Positions 36,136 through 45,209 of a stretch of DNA of 64,000 bases are shown here, one piece after another. Origin of the DNA: Paracoccus pantotrophus (GTDB lineage Bacteria; Pseudomonadota; Alphaproteobacteria; Rhodobacterales; Rhodobacteraceae); the NCBI RefSeq assembly GCF_008824185.1, contig NZ_CP044423.1, forward strand, positions 1,377,501 through 1,441,500. Reading direction: 5' to 3'. A program made the translations under genes and the position numbers. How positions within the stretch are numbered: the stretch's first letter is position 1; each line of letters starts with the position of its first letter. Below the pieces are notes generated by a model, which made no database searches, was not told where the DNA came from, and was given only the letters and a program-made list of their open reading frames with translations.

Positions 36136-36270
36136 TTATACCCTGCTTTCTATACTTCCTTGAATCGCAAATTGCTTTTGCATCATACTGATCCAATCGC
36201 GATCTCCCGCATATGCGGCCATCATTAAAACTGTGTTGCCGGCCGCAACTGCTCGCAGCCGGGCTCTCTG
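36136..36270 (-). pseudogene. Ankyrin-repeat-like fragment
   Basis: Read leftward, about 45 codons are open and include GNTVLMMAAYAGDRDWISMM, which fits the ankyrin pattern G-x-T-x-L-M-x-A-A-x-x-G. An in-frame stop lies just upstream and only a TTG could start it, so this looks like the 3' end of a longer ankyrin gene. Its stop is three bases before the start of the membrane protein at 36132, suggesting former coupling. Confidence 0.35.
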
Positions 36271-36341
36271 CAAGGGTCAGTGCAGAGTAATTGAACTTTT
36301 CCGGCTGTCAATCGCCCCTGAGTTGCCGGGCGGTGCGGCAG

Positions 36342-36370
36342 TTGCAATGTTCACCGCACCCGCCTAGACA
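36342..36370 (+). promoter_or_regulatory. Predicted olsB-olsA promoter
   Basis: TTGCAA, a 17-base spacer and TAGACA lie 41 bases before the olsB ATG. Confidence 0.6.
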
Positions 36371-36410
36371 CGGAACCAGACGCAACCAGGCAGGGTTCCA
36401 GGCCGCAGAG

Positions 36411-37190
36411 ATGACGCCAGAGACGTCCTATTTCACCACAGGCCTGGCCACAGACGAGGCCGACCTTCTGGCCGCGCAGCGCCTGCGCTATCGCGTCTTC
36501 GTCGAGGAACTGGGCGGCGACGGCCCGCTGGTCGATCACGTGAACCGCTTCGAGCGGGATGAGTTCGACCCGGTGGTGGATCACCTGGTGCTGGTGGACC
36601 ACCGCCGCTCGCGCGAGGCATTGGACCATGTGGTCGGCGTCTATCGCCTGTTGCCGGGCGACCGGGCCGAGGCCTTCGGCCGCTTCTATTGCGACAGCGA
36701 ATACGACCTGGCGCCGCTGCGCGCCTCGGGGCGGTCGCTGCTGGAACTGGGCCGGTCCTGCGTCGATCCGGCCTATCGCGGCGGCTCGGGCATGTTCCTG
36801 ATGTGGAATGCGCTGGCCGATTACGTGCTGGCGCGCGGGATCGAGATCCTGTTCGGCGTCGCCTCGTTCCACGGCACGGATGTGGAGGCGCTGGCCCAGC
36901 CGCTCAGCTGGCTGCACCATCACCACCTGGCGCCCGAGGCGATCCGGCCCCGCGCCCGGCCCGACGGCTATCGTCGCATGGATCTGATCACGCCCCAAGA
37001 GCTGGACCGCCGCGCCGCCATGGCTGGCATGCCGGCGCTGATCAAGGCCTATCTGCGGCTGGGCGGCATGGTCGGCGAGGGCGCCTGGCTGGACCGCGCC
37101 TTCAACACCACCGATGTCTTCCTGATGGTCGATACCCAGGCCATGTCGGCCAAGCATCGCAAGTTCTACGAGGCCCGGCAGGGGCAATGA
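36411..37190 (+). CDS. olsB: L-ornithine N-alpha-acyltransferase OlsB
   Basis: This 259-residue GNAT-related enzyme attaches a 3-hydroxy fatty acyl group to ornithine, the first step of ornithine lipid synthesis. Marks are AAQRLRYRVFVEELGG (about 21-36), VVGVYRLLP, LELGRSCVDPAYRGG and LFGVASFHGTD. The ATG at 36411 is preferred over the frame's earlier codons, which lie within the promoter. Its stop overlaps the olsA start (ATGA). Confidence 0.93.
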   Translation: MTPETSYFTTGLATDEADLLAAQRLRYRVFVEELGGDGPLVDHVNRFERDEFDPVVDHLVLVDHRRSREALDHVVGVYRLLPGDRAEAFGRFYCDSEYDLAPLRASGRSLLELGRSCVDPAYRGGSGMFLMWNALADYVLARGIEILFGVASFHGTDVEALAQPLSWLHHHHLAPEAIRPRARPDGYRRMDLITPQELDRRAAMAGMPALIKAYLRLGGMVGEGAWLDRAFNTTDVFLMVDTQAMSAKHRKFYEARQGQ

Positions 37191-38020
37191 GCCAGGGCAA
37201 CCGCGCCACCTGGCGGGACGAGATCGCGCCGCCGGCCATTCCGCGTCCCGGCGCGCTCGGCTGGCTGCTGGTGCTGCTGCGCGGCGGCGGCATCGTGCTG
37301 GTGCTGGCGCTCGGCGTGCTGCTGATCCTGCCGCTGCGCCTGGCCGAGCGGCTGCTCACCGGCCCGCGCCGGCCCCTGACCGGCCCCTGGGTGCAGGGCG
37401 TCTGCCGCATCTGCCTGTGGATCATGGGCCTGCGCTGGCGCTGCGTCGGCCGGCCGATGCGCAGCCCCGGCGCGGTGGTGGCGAATCATTCCAGCTGGCT
37501 CGACATCTTCGTGCTGAATGCGGCGATGCCGGTGTTCTTCGTCTCGAAATCCGAGGTGGCGGGCTGGCCGGGCATCAATATCCTGACCCGCGTCACCGAC
37601 ACGCATTTCGTCGCCCGCGACCCCCGGCTCGCCCGCGCCCAGGCCGAGGAATTCGCCGCCCGCACCCGCGCCGGCCACCGCCTGCTGTTTTTCCCCGAGG
37701 GCACCAGCAGCGACGGACGCCGCGTGCTGCCCTTCAAGCCCACGCTGTTCCAGGGCTTCCTCGACCCGGCCCTGCCCGAGGGGCTGGCGATCCAGCCGAT
37801 GAGCGCCGCCTATCGCGCGCCCAAGGGCCGCGACCCGCGCTTCTACGGCTGGTGGGGCGACATGGACCTGGGGCCGCATCTTCTGGCGGTGCTGGCGCAA
37901 TATCCGCAAGGCTCGGTGACAGTGCGGCTGCACGCGCCGATCCCGGTGGCGGAAGAAACCCGCAAGACGCTGGCCGCCAAGGCCGAGGCCTCCGTCCGCG
38001 AAGGGTTCGCGGCAGGTTGA
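37187..38020 (+). CDS. olsA: Lyso-ornithine lipid O-acyltransferase OlsA
   Basis: This 277-residue PlsC-family membrane enzyme adds the second acyl chain to form ornithine lipid. There is an N-terminal span (about 20-45); then the acyltransferase motifs VANHSSWLDIF (H-x4-D, about 100), FVSKSEVAGWPGI and FFPEGTSSDG. It is translationally coupled to olsB. Ornithine lipids replace phospholipids under phosphate limitation in many relatives; no Pho box was recognised here. Confidence 0.93.
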   Translation: MSQGNRATWRDEIAPPAIPRPGALGWLLVLLRGGGIVLVLALGVLLILPLRLAERLLTGPRRPLTGPWVQGVCRICLWIMGLRWRCVGRPMRSPGAVVANHSSWLDIFVLNAAMPVFFVSKSEVAGWPGINILTRVTDTHFVARDPRLARAQAEEFAARTRAGHRLLFFPEGTSSDGRRVLPFKPTLFQGFLDPALPEGLAIQPMSAAYRAPKGRDPRFYGWWGDMDLGPHLLAVLAQYPQGSVTVRLHAPIPVAEETRKTLAAKAEASVREGFAAG

Positions 38021-38066
38021 ACTCTGCCGCATAGCCGGCGCGCGCGCCGCCTGTGACGAGGCCGGC

Positions 38067-38131
38067 GGGGTATTTGCATGACGGAAAGAACCTGGCGCAG
38101 GGCCTCATGCTTTCCGTTTTGCAAATACCCC
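38067..38131. repeat. Palindromic intergenic element between convergent genes
   Basis: The left arm reads GGGGTATTTGCATGACGGAA and the right arm, on the opposite strand, GGGGTATTTGCAAAACGGAA. It fills the gap between the convergent ends of olsA and the SLC13 permease, one arm following each gene. It is the second palindromic copy of the motif. Confidence 0.7.
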
Positions 38132-38168
38132 TGCGGCGGCGACACAGGTCCAGCCGGATCCAGATATT

Positions 38169-39947
38169 TCAAAGCGGCCAGAACAGCGGAATCGTCAGGC
38201 AGGCGACGATGCCGCAGATGATGTCCAGAGGCACCCCGACCTTGACGAAATCGCTGAACCTGTAGCCGCCGGGGCCATAGACCATCAGATGCGTCTGATA
38301 GCCGATGGGGGTGGCGAAGGCCACCGTGGCCGCGAACATCACCGCCACGACATAGGCGCGCGGATCGTGGCCCAGCGATTTTGCCAGGGCGATGGCCACT
38401 GGCGTCAACAGCACTGCGACGGCATTGTTCGACAGCACCTCGGTCATGACGAGGCCGAGGAAATAGACCGCGATCAGCGTGGCAAAGGGCGGCAGGCCGG
38501 CAAGATAGGGCGCCACCGCCTCCACCACCAGGTCGACGGTCCCGGTATGCTCCAGCGCCTCGCCCACCGCCAGCATGGCGAAGATCATCGCCAGGAGCCG
38601 GGCATCGACAAAGGAGAAGGCCTCTTCGGCATCCACGCAGCGGGTGATCAGGATGATCGCCGCCGCCATGAAGGCCAGCGCCATGATCGGCGCCACGTCC
38701 AGTGCCGCCAGCGTGACCACCGACAGCAGGCACAGGATCGCGATCGGCGCCTTGGAGCGGCGAAACGGCCGGGCCGAGGGGCGCGAGACATCGACCAGTT
38801 CCATGTCGGCGGCCAGCCGGGCGATATCCTCGGGCGCGCCTTCCAGCAGCAGCGTGTCGCCGACCTGCACCACCAGGTCGTCGAGCTGGCGGCCGATGTT
38901 CTGGCTGCGGCGATGTGCGGCCAGCACGTAGACGCCATAGCGCCGCCGCAGGCGCATGTCGCCCAGCCGCCGCCCGACCAGCCGCGCGCCGGGCGAGATC
39001 AGCACCTCGACCGTGTCGGTGGCGACCGAGCTGAGCTTGTCGACCATCTGGAAATTTTTGTTGGCCTGCATCTCCAGCAGATCGGCCATTTCCGAGCGCA
39101 GCACCACGCGGTCGCCCGGTTCCAGCACCACCTCCGCCAGGTTGCGGCGCAATGAGGCATCACCGCGCAGCACGTCGATCACCCGCACTGCCTCGCGCTT
39201 GAAGATCGGCGCCGTCAGCACCGGCTGGCCGGCCAGGCTGGAATCCTCGGGGATGGCGACCTCGGTGAAATATTTCATCTCGCGCCGGGTACCCAGGAAG
39301 CCGGCCAGCGAGGTGCGGTTGGGCAGCAGGTGCTTGCCCAGAAGCGCGAAATAGACGATGCCGGCCAGCGTGATGGCGATGCCGACAGGCGCGATCTCGA
39401 AGATGGTAAAGGGCACCATGCCCTGCTCGCGCGCCACGCCGTCGACCAGCAGGTTGGTCGAGGTGCCGATCAGCGTCATCATGCCGCCCAGGATGGTGAA
39501 ATAGCTCAGCGGCATCAAGAGCTTGGAAGGCGAGAACCCCAGCCGCAGCGCCAGCTGGATGAAGATCGGGATCATCACCGCCACCACCGGCGTATTGTTC
39601 ATGATTGCCGAGGCCAGGATCACGAACAGGAACAGGGCGCCGATGGTGAAACGCGGATGGCTGGTCGCGCGCAGGGTGACGAGGCGCGACATCATCTCCA
39701 AGGCACCGGTGCGCAGAAGCCCGCCCATGATCAGGAACATGAAGGCGATGGTCCAGGGCGCGGCGTTCGACAGTACCCCGGCCGCATCCTTGATCGGCAA
39801 GAGGCCCAGAAGCATCATCACCGCGGCAGTGCCGATGGCGACGACTTCGGGCGGGTGCTTTTCACGGACGAACTCGATGAACATGATGGTCACGATGATC
39901 AGCATCGCCACCGCCGCATTGGTTCCGGTCAGTTCAAAGCCCAGCAT
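38169..39947 (-). CDS. SLC13-family permease with RCK_C domains
   Basis: This 592-residue membrane protein has two hydrophobic halves (about 1-205 and 395-592) that flank a cytoplasmic part with two TrkA-C/RCK_C domains (about 210-385, including GDRVVLRSEM and VGDTLLLEG). The membrane signatures are MNNTPVVAVMIPIF and TSTNLLVDGVA in the first half and LSNNAVAVLLTPVA in the second, as in DASS/CitT-ArsB carriers. It probably moves a dicarboxylate, sulfate or similar anion; the substrate is not readable. Confidence 0.88.
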   Translation of the reverse strand: MLGFELTGTNAAVAMLIIVTIMFIEFVREKHPPEVVAIGTAAVMMLLGLLPIKDAAGVLSNAAPWTIAFMFLIMGGLLRTGALEMMSRLVTLRATSHPRFTIGALFLFVILASAIMNNTPVVAVMIPIFIQLALRLGFSPSKLLMPLSYFTILGGMMTLIGTSTNLLVDGVAREQGMVPFTIFEIAPVGIAITLAGIVYFALLGKHLLPNRTSLAGFLGTRREMKYFTEVAIPEDSSLAGQPVLTAPIFKREAVRVIDVLRGDASLRRNLAEVVLEPGDRVVLRSEMADLLEMQANKNFQMVDKLSSVATDTVEVLISPGARLVGRRLGDMRLRRRYGVYVLAAHRRSQNIGRQLDDLVVQVGDTLLLEGAPEDIARLAADMELVDVSRPSARPFRRSKAPIAILCLLSVVTLAALDVAPIMALAFMAAAIILITRCVDAEEAFSFVDARLLAMIFAMLAVGEALEHTGTVDLVVEAVAPYLAGLPPFATLIAVYFLGLVMTEVLSNNAVAVLLTPVAIALAKSLGHDPRAYVVAVMFAATVAFATPIGYQTHLMVYGPGGYRFSDFVKVGVPLDIICGIVACLTIPLFWPL

Positions 39948-40047
39948 GCAATCCTGTCCCGTGCGCCGTTAAATCACGGCCCTTTCGATGGGTAATAGAA
40001 TTATTTTCCCCGCCGCCGCAAGCAAAAGCGCGGGGCGCGCGCGCCCA

Positions 40048-40866
40048 TCAGGCGGGAAGCTGCGTGGCGCCCAGCCTGCCGCCCTGGCGCAGCGGCTGCA
40101 CCGCGACCGCCTTGCCCGTGCGGTCCTCGGTGGTGACCAGCACGCCCGACAGCGTCGCCTCGCCCTCGGCCGGGGTGAAGCGTTCCGAGGCCATGCCGGT
40201 CAGGAAGCGGCGCAGCGGTTCGGCCTTTTCCATGCCGATCACGCTGTCGTAGTCGCCGCACATGCCGGCATCGGTCTGGTATGCGGTGCCGCGGTTCAGG
40301 ATCATCGTGTCGGCGGTCGGCACATGGGTATGGGTGCCCACGACCAGGCTGGCGCGGCCGTCGCACCAATGGCCCATGGCCATCTTTTCGCTGGTGGCCT
40401 CGGCATGGATGTCCACGACCGACGCCTGCACCAGCCCGCCCAGCGGATGCGCGCGCAAAACCGCGTCGATGGCCGAGAAGGGATCGTCGAAGGGCCGCTT
40501 CATGAAGACCTGGCCCAGCACCTGCGCGACCAGCACCTTACGGCCGCGCGTCGCCTCGAAGACCCGCGCGCCATGGCCGGGCGCGACCTTGGAATAGTTC
40601 AGCGGCCGGATAATGCGCGGCTCGGTCTCGATGAAGGACAGCATTTCCTTCTGGTCGAAGGCATGGTCGCCCAGGGTGATGCAATCGGCGCCGGCTTCCA
40701 GGATCAGCTTGGCATGGCCGCCGGTCAGCCCCATGCCGCCCGAGGCGTTTTCGCCGTTCACCACGGTGAAATCGACGCCCAGCCGTTCCTTGAGAGGGCC
40801 GAGCCCTTCCGCAATCGCGCGCCGGCCGGCGCGGCCCATCACATCGCCAAGATAGAGAATCCGCAT
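40048..40866 (-). CDS. YmdB-family metallophosphoesterase
   Basis: This 272-residue protein matches the TIGR00282/YmdB family of cyclic-nucleotide-type phosphodiesterases. Metal-binding blocks are LGDVMGRAGR (Asp 8), VVNGENASGGMGLT (about 36-49), ITLGDHAFD and VVGTHTHVPTADT (about 175-187). The start at 40866 has no Shine-Dalgarno; the promoter -10 ends seven bases before it, so the mRNA should be leaderless. The physiological substrate is unknown. Confidence 0.88.
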   Translation of the reverse strand: MRILYLGDVMGRAGRRAIAEGLGPLKERLGVDFTVVNGENASGGMGLTGGHAKLILEAGADCITLGDHAFDQKEMLSFIETEPRIIRPLNYSKVAPGHGARVFEATRGRKVLVAQVLGQVFMKRPFDDPFSAIDAVLRAHPLGGLVQASVVDIHAEATSEKMAMGHWCDGRASLVVGTHTHVPTADTMILNRGTAYQTDAGMCGDYDSVIGMEKAEPLRRFLTGMASERFTPAEGEATLSGVLVTTEDRTGKAVAVQPLRQGGRLGATQLPA

Positions 40867-40872
40867 GGGACA

Positions 40873-40901
40873 GCGTTAGGCGAAAGCCGGGGCACGCTCA
40901 A
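40873..40901 (-). promoter_or_regulatory. Predicted promoter of the YmdB-type gene (leaderless)
   Basis: On the minus strand TTGAGC, a 17-base spacer and TAACGC are followed six bases later by the ATG at 40866. Confidence 0.6.
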
Positions 40902-40925
40902 GCCCCGGCGGTGGCAGGAGGGCTC

Positions 40926-42461
40926 TTACCCCAGCCATGCGCCGAAGGCCGCGCCTGCCAGCGCGACGACGGCGCCCAGCGCCATGCCCGCGGCAAGGCC
41001 CGGACGCCGGCGCGGCTCGGGCGGCGGCGGCGGTTCGCGCAGCAGCTCGGGCATGCGGCGCTCCAGGTATTCCGGCAGAAGCGGCGCAAAGCGGCCCAGC
41101 ACCTGCGCCGCCCGCGTCAGGTCGCGCACCGCCGCATGGGGCCCCAGATTGTCGCGGATATAGCTTTCCACCACCGGCTTGGCGACCTCCCACATGTTGA
41201 TCTGCGGATCGAGCGAGCGTGCCACGCCCTCGACCACGACCATGGTGCGCTGCAGCAGGATCAGCTCGGTCCGGGTCGCCATGCCGAAGCGTTCGGTCAC
41301 TTCGAACAGATAGGCCAGCAGGTTCGCCATCGAGATGCGGCTGGCATCGGCACCGAAGATCGGCTCGCCCACGGCGCGCAGGGCGCGGGCGAATTCCTTG
41401 ATGTCACGGTCGCGCGGCACGTAGCCCGCCTCGAAATGCACCCGCGCGACGCGCTCGTAGTCGCGGCGGATGAAGCCCATCAGGATCTCGGCATAGACGT
41501 GGCGGGTATATTCGTCGATCTCGCCCATGATGCCAAAGTCATAGACGATGATGTCGCCGTTCCTGGCCACCTTCAGGTTGCCCTGGTGCATGTCGGCGTG
41601 GAAATAGCCGTCGCGCAGCGCATGGCGCAGGAAAAGCTGCAACACCCGCGCGCCAAGCGTCGGCAGGTCATGTCCGGCCGCCCGCAGCGCCGCGACATCG
41701 CCCATCGGCACGCCTTCGGCCCAGTCGGTCGTCAGCACGCGCCGGGCGCTGAGGTGCCAATAGGGGGCGGGCACCGCCATCCCCTCGTCGCCCGCGGTGT
41801 TCTCGGCAAATTCCGAGGCCGAGGCGGCTTCCAGCCGCAAATCCAGCTCTCCGGTCACCACCGATTCGAAATGGGCGACCACGTCGCGCGGCCTCAGCCG
41901 GCGGGTCGATGGCGACAGCCGCTCGATCATGCCGGCGGCGAAATGGAAGGCGTCGATGTCGCGGCGGAAAGCGGCTTCGATGCCGGGGCGCAGCACCTTG
42001 ACCGCGACCTCGCGGCCGTTGTCGATGCGCCGCGCGCGGTGCACCTGCGCGATCGAGGCCGCCGCCACCGGTTCGGAAAACTCGCTGAACAGCGTCTCGA
42101 CCGGCCGGCCCAGCTCGGCGGCGACGGTACGGCGGGCCTGGTCTTGCGCAAAGGGTGCCAGCCGGTCCTGGAGCATGGAAAGCTGGTCGGCCAGTTCCAC
42201 CCCCACCACATCGGGCCGGGTCGACAGGATCTGGCCGAATTTCACGTAAGCCGGCCCCAGCGCGGTGATGGCGCGGGTGACGGGCGGCAGCGCCGGGTCG
42301 CCCTTGTAGCCGAGCCAGGCGAAGGGCCAGCCCAGGATGCGGGCGGCGACGCGGATGCCCGCGGGCGCGTTCGCGGCGTCCAGCGCGACCTTCATTGCGC
42401 CCGTGCGCTCGAAGGTGGCGCCGGTGCGGATCAGGCGCCAGATGTTGTGGGGGCCGCGCAT
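40926..42461 (-). CDS. ubiB: Ubiquinone biosynthesis protein UbiB
   Basis: This 511-residue ABC1/ADCK atypical kinase is needed for ubiquinone synthesis. The KxGQ motif is AYVKFGQILSTRPD (about 80), followed by ASIAQVHRARRIDNG, the ATP Lys in EVAVKVLRPG, catalytic HADMHQGNLKVARNGDII and DFGIMGEID. Two hydrophobic segments close the C-terminus (LAAGMALGAVVALAGAAFGAW). The ATG at 42461 lies two bases after the ubiE stop, so they form an operon. Confidence 0.94.
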   Translation of the reverse strand: MRGPHNIWRLIRTGATFERTGAMKVALDAANAPAGIRVAARILGWPFAWLGYKGDPALPPVTRAITALGPAYVKFGQILSTRPDVVGVELADQLSMLQDRLAPFAQDQARRTVAAELGRPVETLFSEFSEPVAAASIAQVHRARRIDNGREVAVKVLRPGIEAAFRRDIDAFHFAAGMIERLSPSTRRLRPRDVVAHFESVVTGELDLRLEAASASEFAENTAGDEGMAVPAPYWHLSARRVLTTDWAEGVPMGDVAALRAAGHDLPTLGARVLQLFLRHALRDGYFHADMHQGNLKVARNGDIIVYDFGIMGEIDEYTRHVYAEILMGFIRRDYERVARVHFEAGYVPRDRDIKEFARALRAVGEPIFGADASRISMANLLAYLFEVTERFGMATRTELILLQRTMVVVEGVARSLDPQINMWEVAKPVVESYIRDNLGPHAAVRDLTRAAQVLGRFAPLLPEYLERRMPELLREPPPPPEPRRRPGLAAGMALGAVVALAGAAFGAWLG

Positions 42462-42463
42462 CG

Positions 42464-43216
42464 TTACAGCTTCCAGCCCGAATGCAGCGCCGCGATGCCC
42501 ATGGACAGGTTGCGCCATTGCACGCGGCCGAAGCCCGCCTCGCGGATCATCGCGGCAAAGGTTTCCTGGTCGGGGAACTTGCGGATCGATTCGACCAGGT
42601 ACTGGTAGCTGTCGCGGTCGTTGGCGACGATCTGGCCCATCACCGGGATCACGTTGAAGCTGTAGCGGTCATAGAGCCATTGCAGCATCGGCACCGGCAT
42701 CTGGCTGAACTCCAGCACCATCAGCCGGCCGCCGGGACGCAGCACGCGCCGCGCTTCGGCCAGGGCATCGGGGATGCGGGTAACGTTGCGGATACCGAAG
42801 CTGATCGTGTAGCGGTCGAAGCTGTTGTCGGCAAAGGGCAGTTGCATCGCATCGCCCGTGACCCAGGCGAGATGCCCGGCCAGCTTGTCGGCCTCGGCGC
42901 GCTTGCGGCCCTCGACCAGCATCGACTCGGTCATGTCGCAGACGGTGACGCGGGCGCCCGGCGCGCGCTCCAGAAAGCGAAAGGCGATGTCGCCGGTGCC
43001 GCCCGCCACGTCCAGCAGATGCTGGCCGTCGCGCGGCGCCAGCCAGTCCATCATCGCGGTCTTCCAGAGGCGGTGGATACCGCCGCTCATCAGGTCGTTC
43101 ATCACGTCATAGCGCGAGGCCACGCGCGAGAAGACGCCATGGACCAGCCCGGCCTTGTCCGTCTCGGCCACGGTGCGAAAGCCGAAATGGGTTTCCTTTG
43201 GCTCGTCAGGGGTCAT
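42464..43216 (-). CDS. ubiE: Ubiquinone/menaquinone C-methyltransferase UbiE
   Basis: This 250-residue SAM-dependent enzyme makes the C-methylation in quinone synthesis. The SAM loop is LLDVAGGTGDIAFRF (about 66-80). Family signatures are YDVMNDLMSGGIHRLWK (about 36-52) and ISFGIRNVTRIPDAL. The ATG at 43216 gives the normal N-terminus. It is the first gene of the ubiE-ubiB operon and diverges from mutM. Confidence 0.96.
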   Translation of the reverse strand: MTPDEPKETHFGFRTVAETDKAGLVHGVFSRVASRYDVMNDLMSGGIHRLWKTAMMDWLAPRDGQHLLDVAGGTGDIAFRFLERAPGARVTVCDMTESMLVEGRKRAEADKLAGHLAWVTGDAMQLPFADNSFDRYTISFGIRNVTRIPDALAEARRVLRPGGRLMVLEFSQMPVPMLQWLYDRYSFNVIPVMGQIVANDRDSYQYLVESIRKFPDQETFAAMIREAGFGRVQWRNLSMGIAALHSGWKL

Positions 43217-43314
43217 GTCGCTTGTCCATCCGTCGTTTCGCGCCCAGATAGTCCGAAAGCGCGCCGCGCGCCATAGCAAGGCCGCGGCGGCACCATGCGA
43301 CGAACGGGAAGAAA

Positions 43315-44160
43315 ATGCCAGAACTGCCAGAGGTCGAAACCGTCCGGCGCGGCCTTGAGCCGCATCTTGAAGGCCGCGTGATCGCCCGCGCCGAAGCCCG
43401 CCGTCCCGACCTGCGCTGGCCGCTGCCGCCCGACCTGGTGCAGGTGCTGACCGGCGCGCGGGTCGTCGCCTTGCGGCGGCGCTCGAAATACATCCTGGCC
43501 GAGCTGGAGCATCGCGGCAGTCTGCTTTTGCACCTGGGCATGTCGGGCCGGATGCTGATCGAGGACGAATCACAGGGCGCGTTTCACCGCGACCCGGCCA
43601 TCCTGCCGCGCCACGACCATGTGGTCTTCTGGACCGACCGGGGCACCCGCATCACCTTCAACGACGCGCGGCGATTCGGCATGGTCGACCTGGTGGCGCC
43701 GGGCGCGACCCATCCGCTGCTGGCGCATCTGGGGCCCGAGCCGCTGTCGGACGCCTTTACCCCCGAGGCGCTGGCGGCCGCCCTGGCCGGGCGGCGCATG
43801 CCCATCAAGGCGGCGCTGCTCGATCAGCGGATCGTGGCCGGGCTGGGCAATATCTACGTCTCCGAGGCGCTCTATCGCGCCGGCATCGACCCGCGCCGCC
43901 TGGCCGGGACGGTCTCGGCACCCGAGACGGCGGCGCTGGTCGGCCATATCCGCGCCGTGCTGGAGGAGGCGATCGCCGCCGGGGGGTCATCCTTGCGCGA
44001 CCACCGGCAGGCGACGGGCGAGCTGGGCTATTTCCAGCACGCCTTCCGCGTCTATGGCCGCGAGGGCGCCCCCTGCCCGGCACCGGGCTGCGCCGGCGTG
44101 GTGCAGCGCATCGTGCAATCGGGCCGGTCGAGCTTTTTCTGCCCGCTCTGCCAGCAGTGA
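43315..44160 (+). CDS. mutM: Formamidopyrimidine-DNA glycosylase MutM (Fpg)
   Basis: This 281-residue base-excision enzyme removes 8-oxoguanine. The N-terminal PELPEVETVRRGL carries the catalytic Pro and Glu. RRRSKYILAEL holds the conserved Lys, DQRIVAGLGNIYVSEAL is the H2TH region (about 170), and the C-terminal zinc finger has four Cys (CPAPGC and FFCPLC). The start follows GGGAAG. Conserved near dnaA in Rhodobacteraceae. Confidence 0.97.
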   Translation: MPELPEVETVRRGLEPHLEGRVIARAEARRPDLRWPLPPDLVQVLTGARVVALRRRSKYILAELEHRGSLLLHLGMSGRMLIEDESQGAFHRDPAILPRHDHVVFWTDRGTRITFNDARRFGMVDLVAPGATHPLLAHLGPEPLSDAFTPEALAAALAGRRMPIKAALLDQRIVAGLGNIYVSEALYRAGIDPRRLAGTVSAPETAALVGHIRAVLEEAIAAGGSSLRDHRQATGELGYFQHAFRVYGREGAPCPAPGCAGVVQRIVQSGRSSFFCPLCQQ

Positions 44161-44210
44161 AGCGGCCTTCGGCCGCTGCCTCCGGCGGGGATATTTGGGC
44201 AAGAAAGAAG
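44161..44210 (+). repeat. Hairpin plus 3'-end intergenic motif after mutM
   Basis: A seven-pair hairpin AGCGGCC-TTC-GGCCGCT (44161-44177) begins right at the mutM stop and is followed by GGGGATATTTGGGCAAGAAA and GAAG (44187-44210), a diverged single copy of the 3'-end motif in the direction of transcription. Confidence 0.5.
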
Positions 44211-44280
44211 CGGCGCTGGCCTTGGCCTCGCGCTTTTGTTACGAGTCGCGGTCAACTTGCTTGCGAAAGGCGAAGAGTCG

Positions 44281-45057
44281 ATGGCTTACCAGACCCTCAC
44301 CGTCGAGATCGACGATTATGTGGCGCTGATCCGGCTGAACCGGCCCGAGGCGCTGAATGCCCTGAACGCGCAGCTTCTGGGCGAGTTGGGCGATGCGCTG
44401 GCCGAGGCAGACCGGAACGAGAAGGTGCGCTGCATCGTCCTGACCGGCAGCGAGAAAGCCTTTGCCGCCGGGGCCGACATCAAGGAAATGGCCGGCAAGA
44501 GCTTTGTCGACGTCTATACCGACGACCTGTTCGGCGCCGAGATCGACCGCATCACCGCCACGCGCAAGCCGATCATCGCCGCCGTGTCGGGCTATGCGCT
44601 GGGGGGCGGGTGCGAACTGGCCATGGCCTGCGACTTCATCCTCTGCGCAGACAATGCCAAGTTCGGCCAGCCGGAGATCAACCTGGGCGTCATCGCCGGC
44701 ATCGGCGGCACCCAGCGGCTGACCCGTTTCGTCGGCAAGTCCAAGGCGATGGAGATGCATTTGACCGGCCGGTTCATGGATGCGGCCGAGGCCGAGCGTT
44801 CCGGGCTGGTCAGCCGCGTCGTGCCGGCCGCGAAGCTGATCCCCGAGGCGCTGGCCGCGGCCCGCAAGATCGCCGAGAAGGGCCAGATCGCCGTCATGGC
44901 CGCCAAGGAGGCGGTGAACCGCGCCTATGAGACCACGCTGCGCGAGGGCATCCTGTTCGAGCGCCGCAGCTTCCAGGCGCTGTTCGCGACCGAGGACCAG
45001 AAGGAGGGCATGGCCGCCTTTTTGGAAAAGCGCGAGCCGCAGTTCCGCGACCGCTGA
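44281..45057 (+). CDS. Enoyl-CoA hydratase
   Basis: This 258-residue crotonase-fold enzyme hydrates trans-2-enoyl-CoA in fatty acid oxidation. The oxyanion-hole loop is KAFAAGADIKEM (about 60-71). The two catalytic Glu residues lie in GGGCELAMACDF (about 115) and GQPEINLGVIAGIGGTQRL (about 135-153). Length and blocks match short-chain hydratases. The ATG at 44281 follows GGCGAAGAG. Substrate range cannot be read. Confidence 0.92.
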   Translation: MAYQTLTVEIDDYVALIRLNRPEALNALNAQLLGELGDALAEADRNEKVRCIVLTGSEKAFAAGADIKEMAGKSFVDVYTDDLFGAEIDRITATRKPIIAAVSGYALGGGCELAMACDFILCADNAKFGQPEINLGVIAGIGGTQRLTRFVGKSKAMEMHLTGRFMDAAEAERSGLVSRVVPAAKLIPEALAAARKIAEKGQIAVMAAKEAVNRAYETTLREGILFERRSFQALFATEDQKEGMAAFLEKREPQFRDR

Positions 45058-45065
45058 TTTGGCGC

Positions 45066-45094
45066 TTGGCATCAAGGCCGGTCCGCTGTATAGG
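45066..45094 (+). promoter_or_regulatory. Predicted rpsT promoter
   Basis: TTGGCA, a 17-base spacer and TATAGG lie just after the hydratase stop and predict a leader of about 108 bases for rpsT. Confidence 0.65.
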
Positions 45095-45138
45095 GCCGGG
45101 CTACATGCGCGTGGGCCCGCTTAAGGCAAGAATCATGA

Positions 45139-45158
45139 CCGTCCGTTTTCGCGGACGG
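45139..45158 (+). promoter_or_regulatory. rpsT leader hairpin
   Basis: A perfect seven-pair stem CCGTCCG/CGGACGG with a six-base TTTTCG loop lies in the predicted rpsT leader, 51 bases before the start. It could be a site for S20 autoregulation or simply protect the mRNA; it lacks a T run, so it is not an obvious attenuator. Confidence 0.4.
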
Positions 45159-45209
45159 CGCCATGGGCTTTGCGCGACCGAGACATGAAGAACAGATAGG
45201 ACCGCACCC

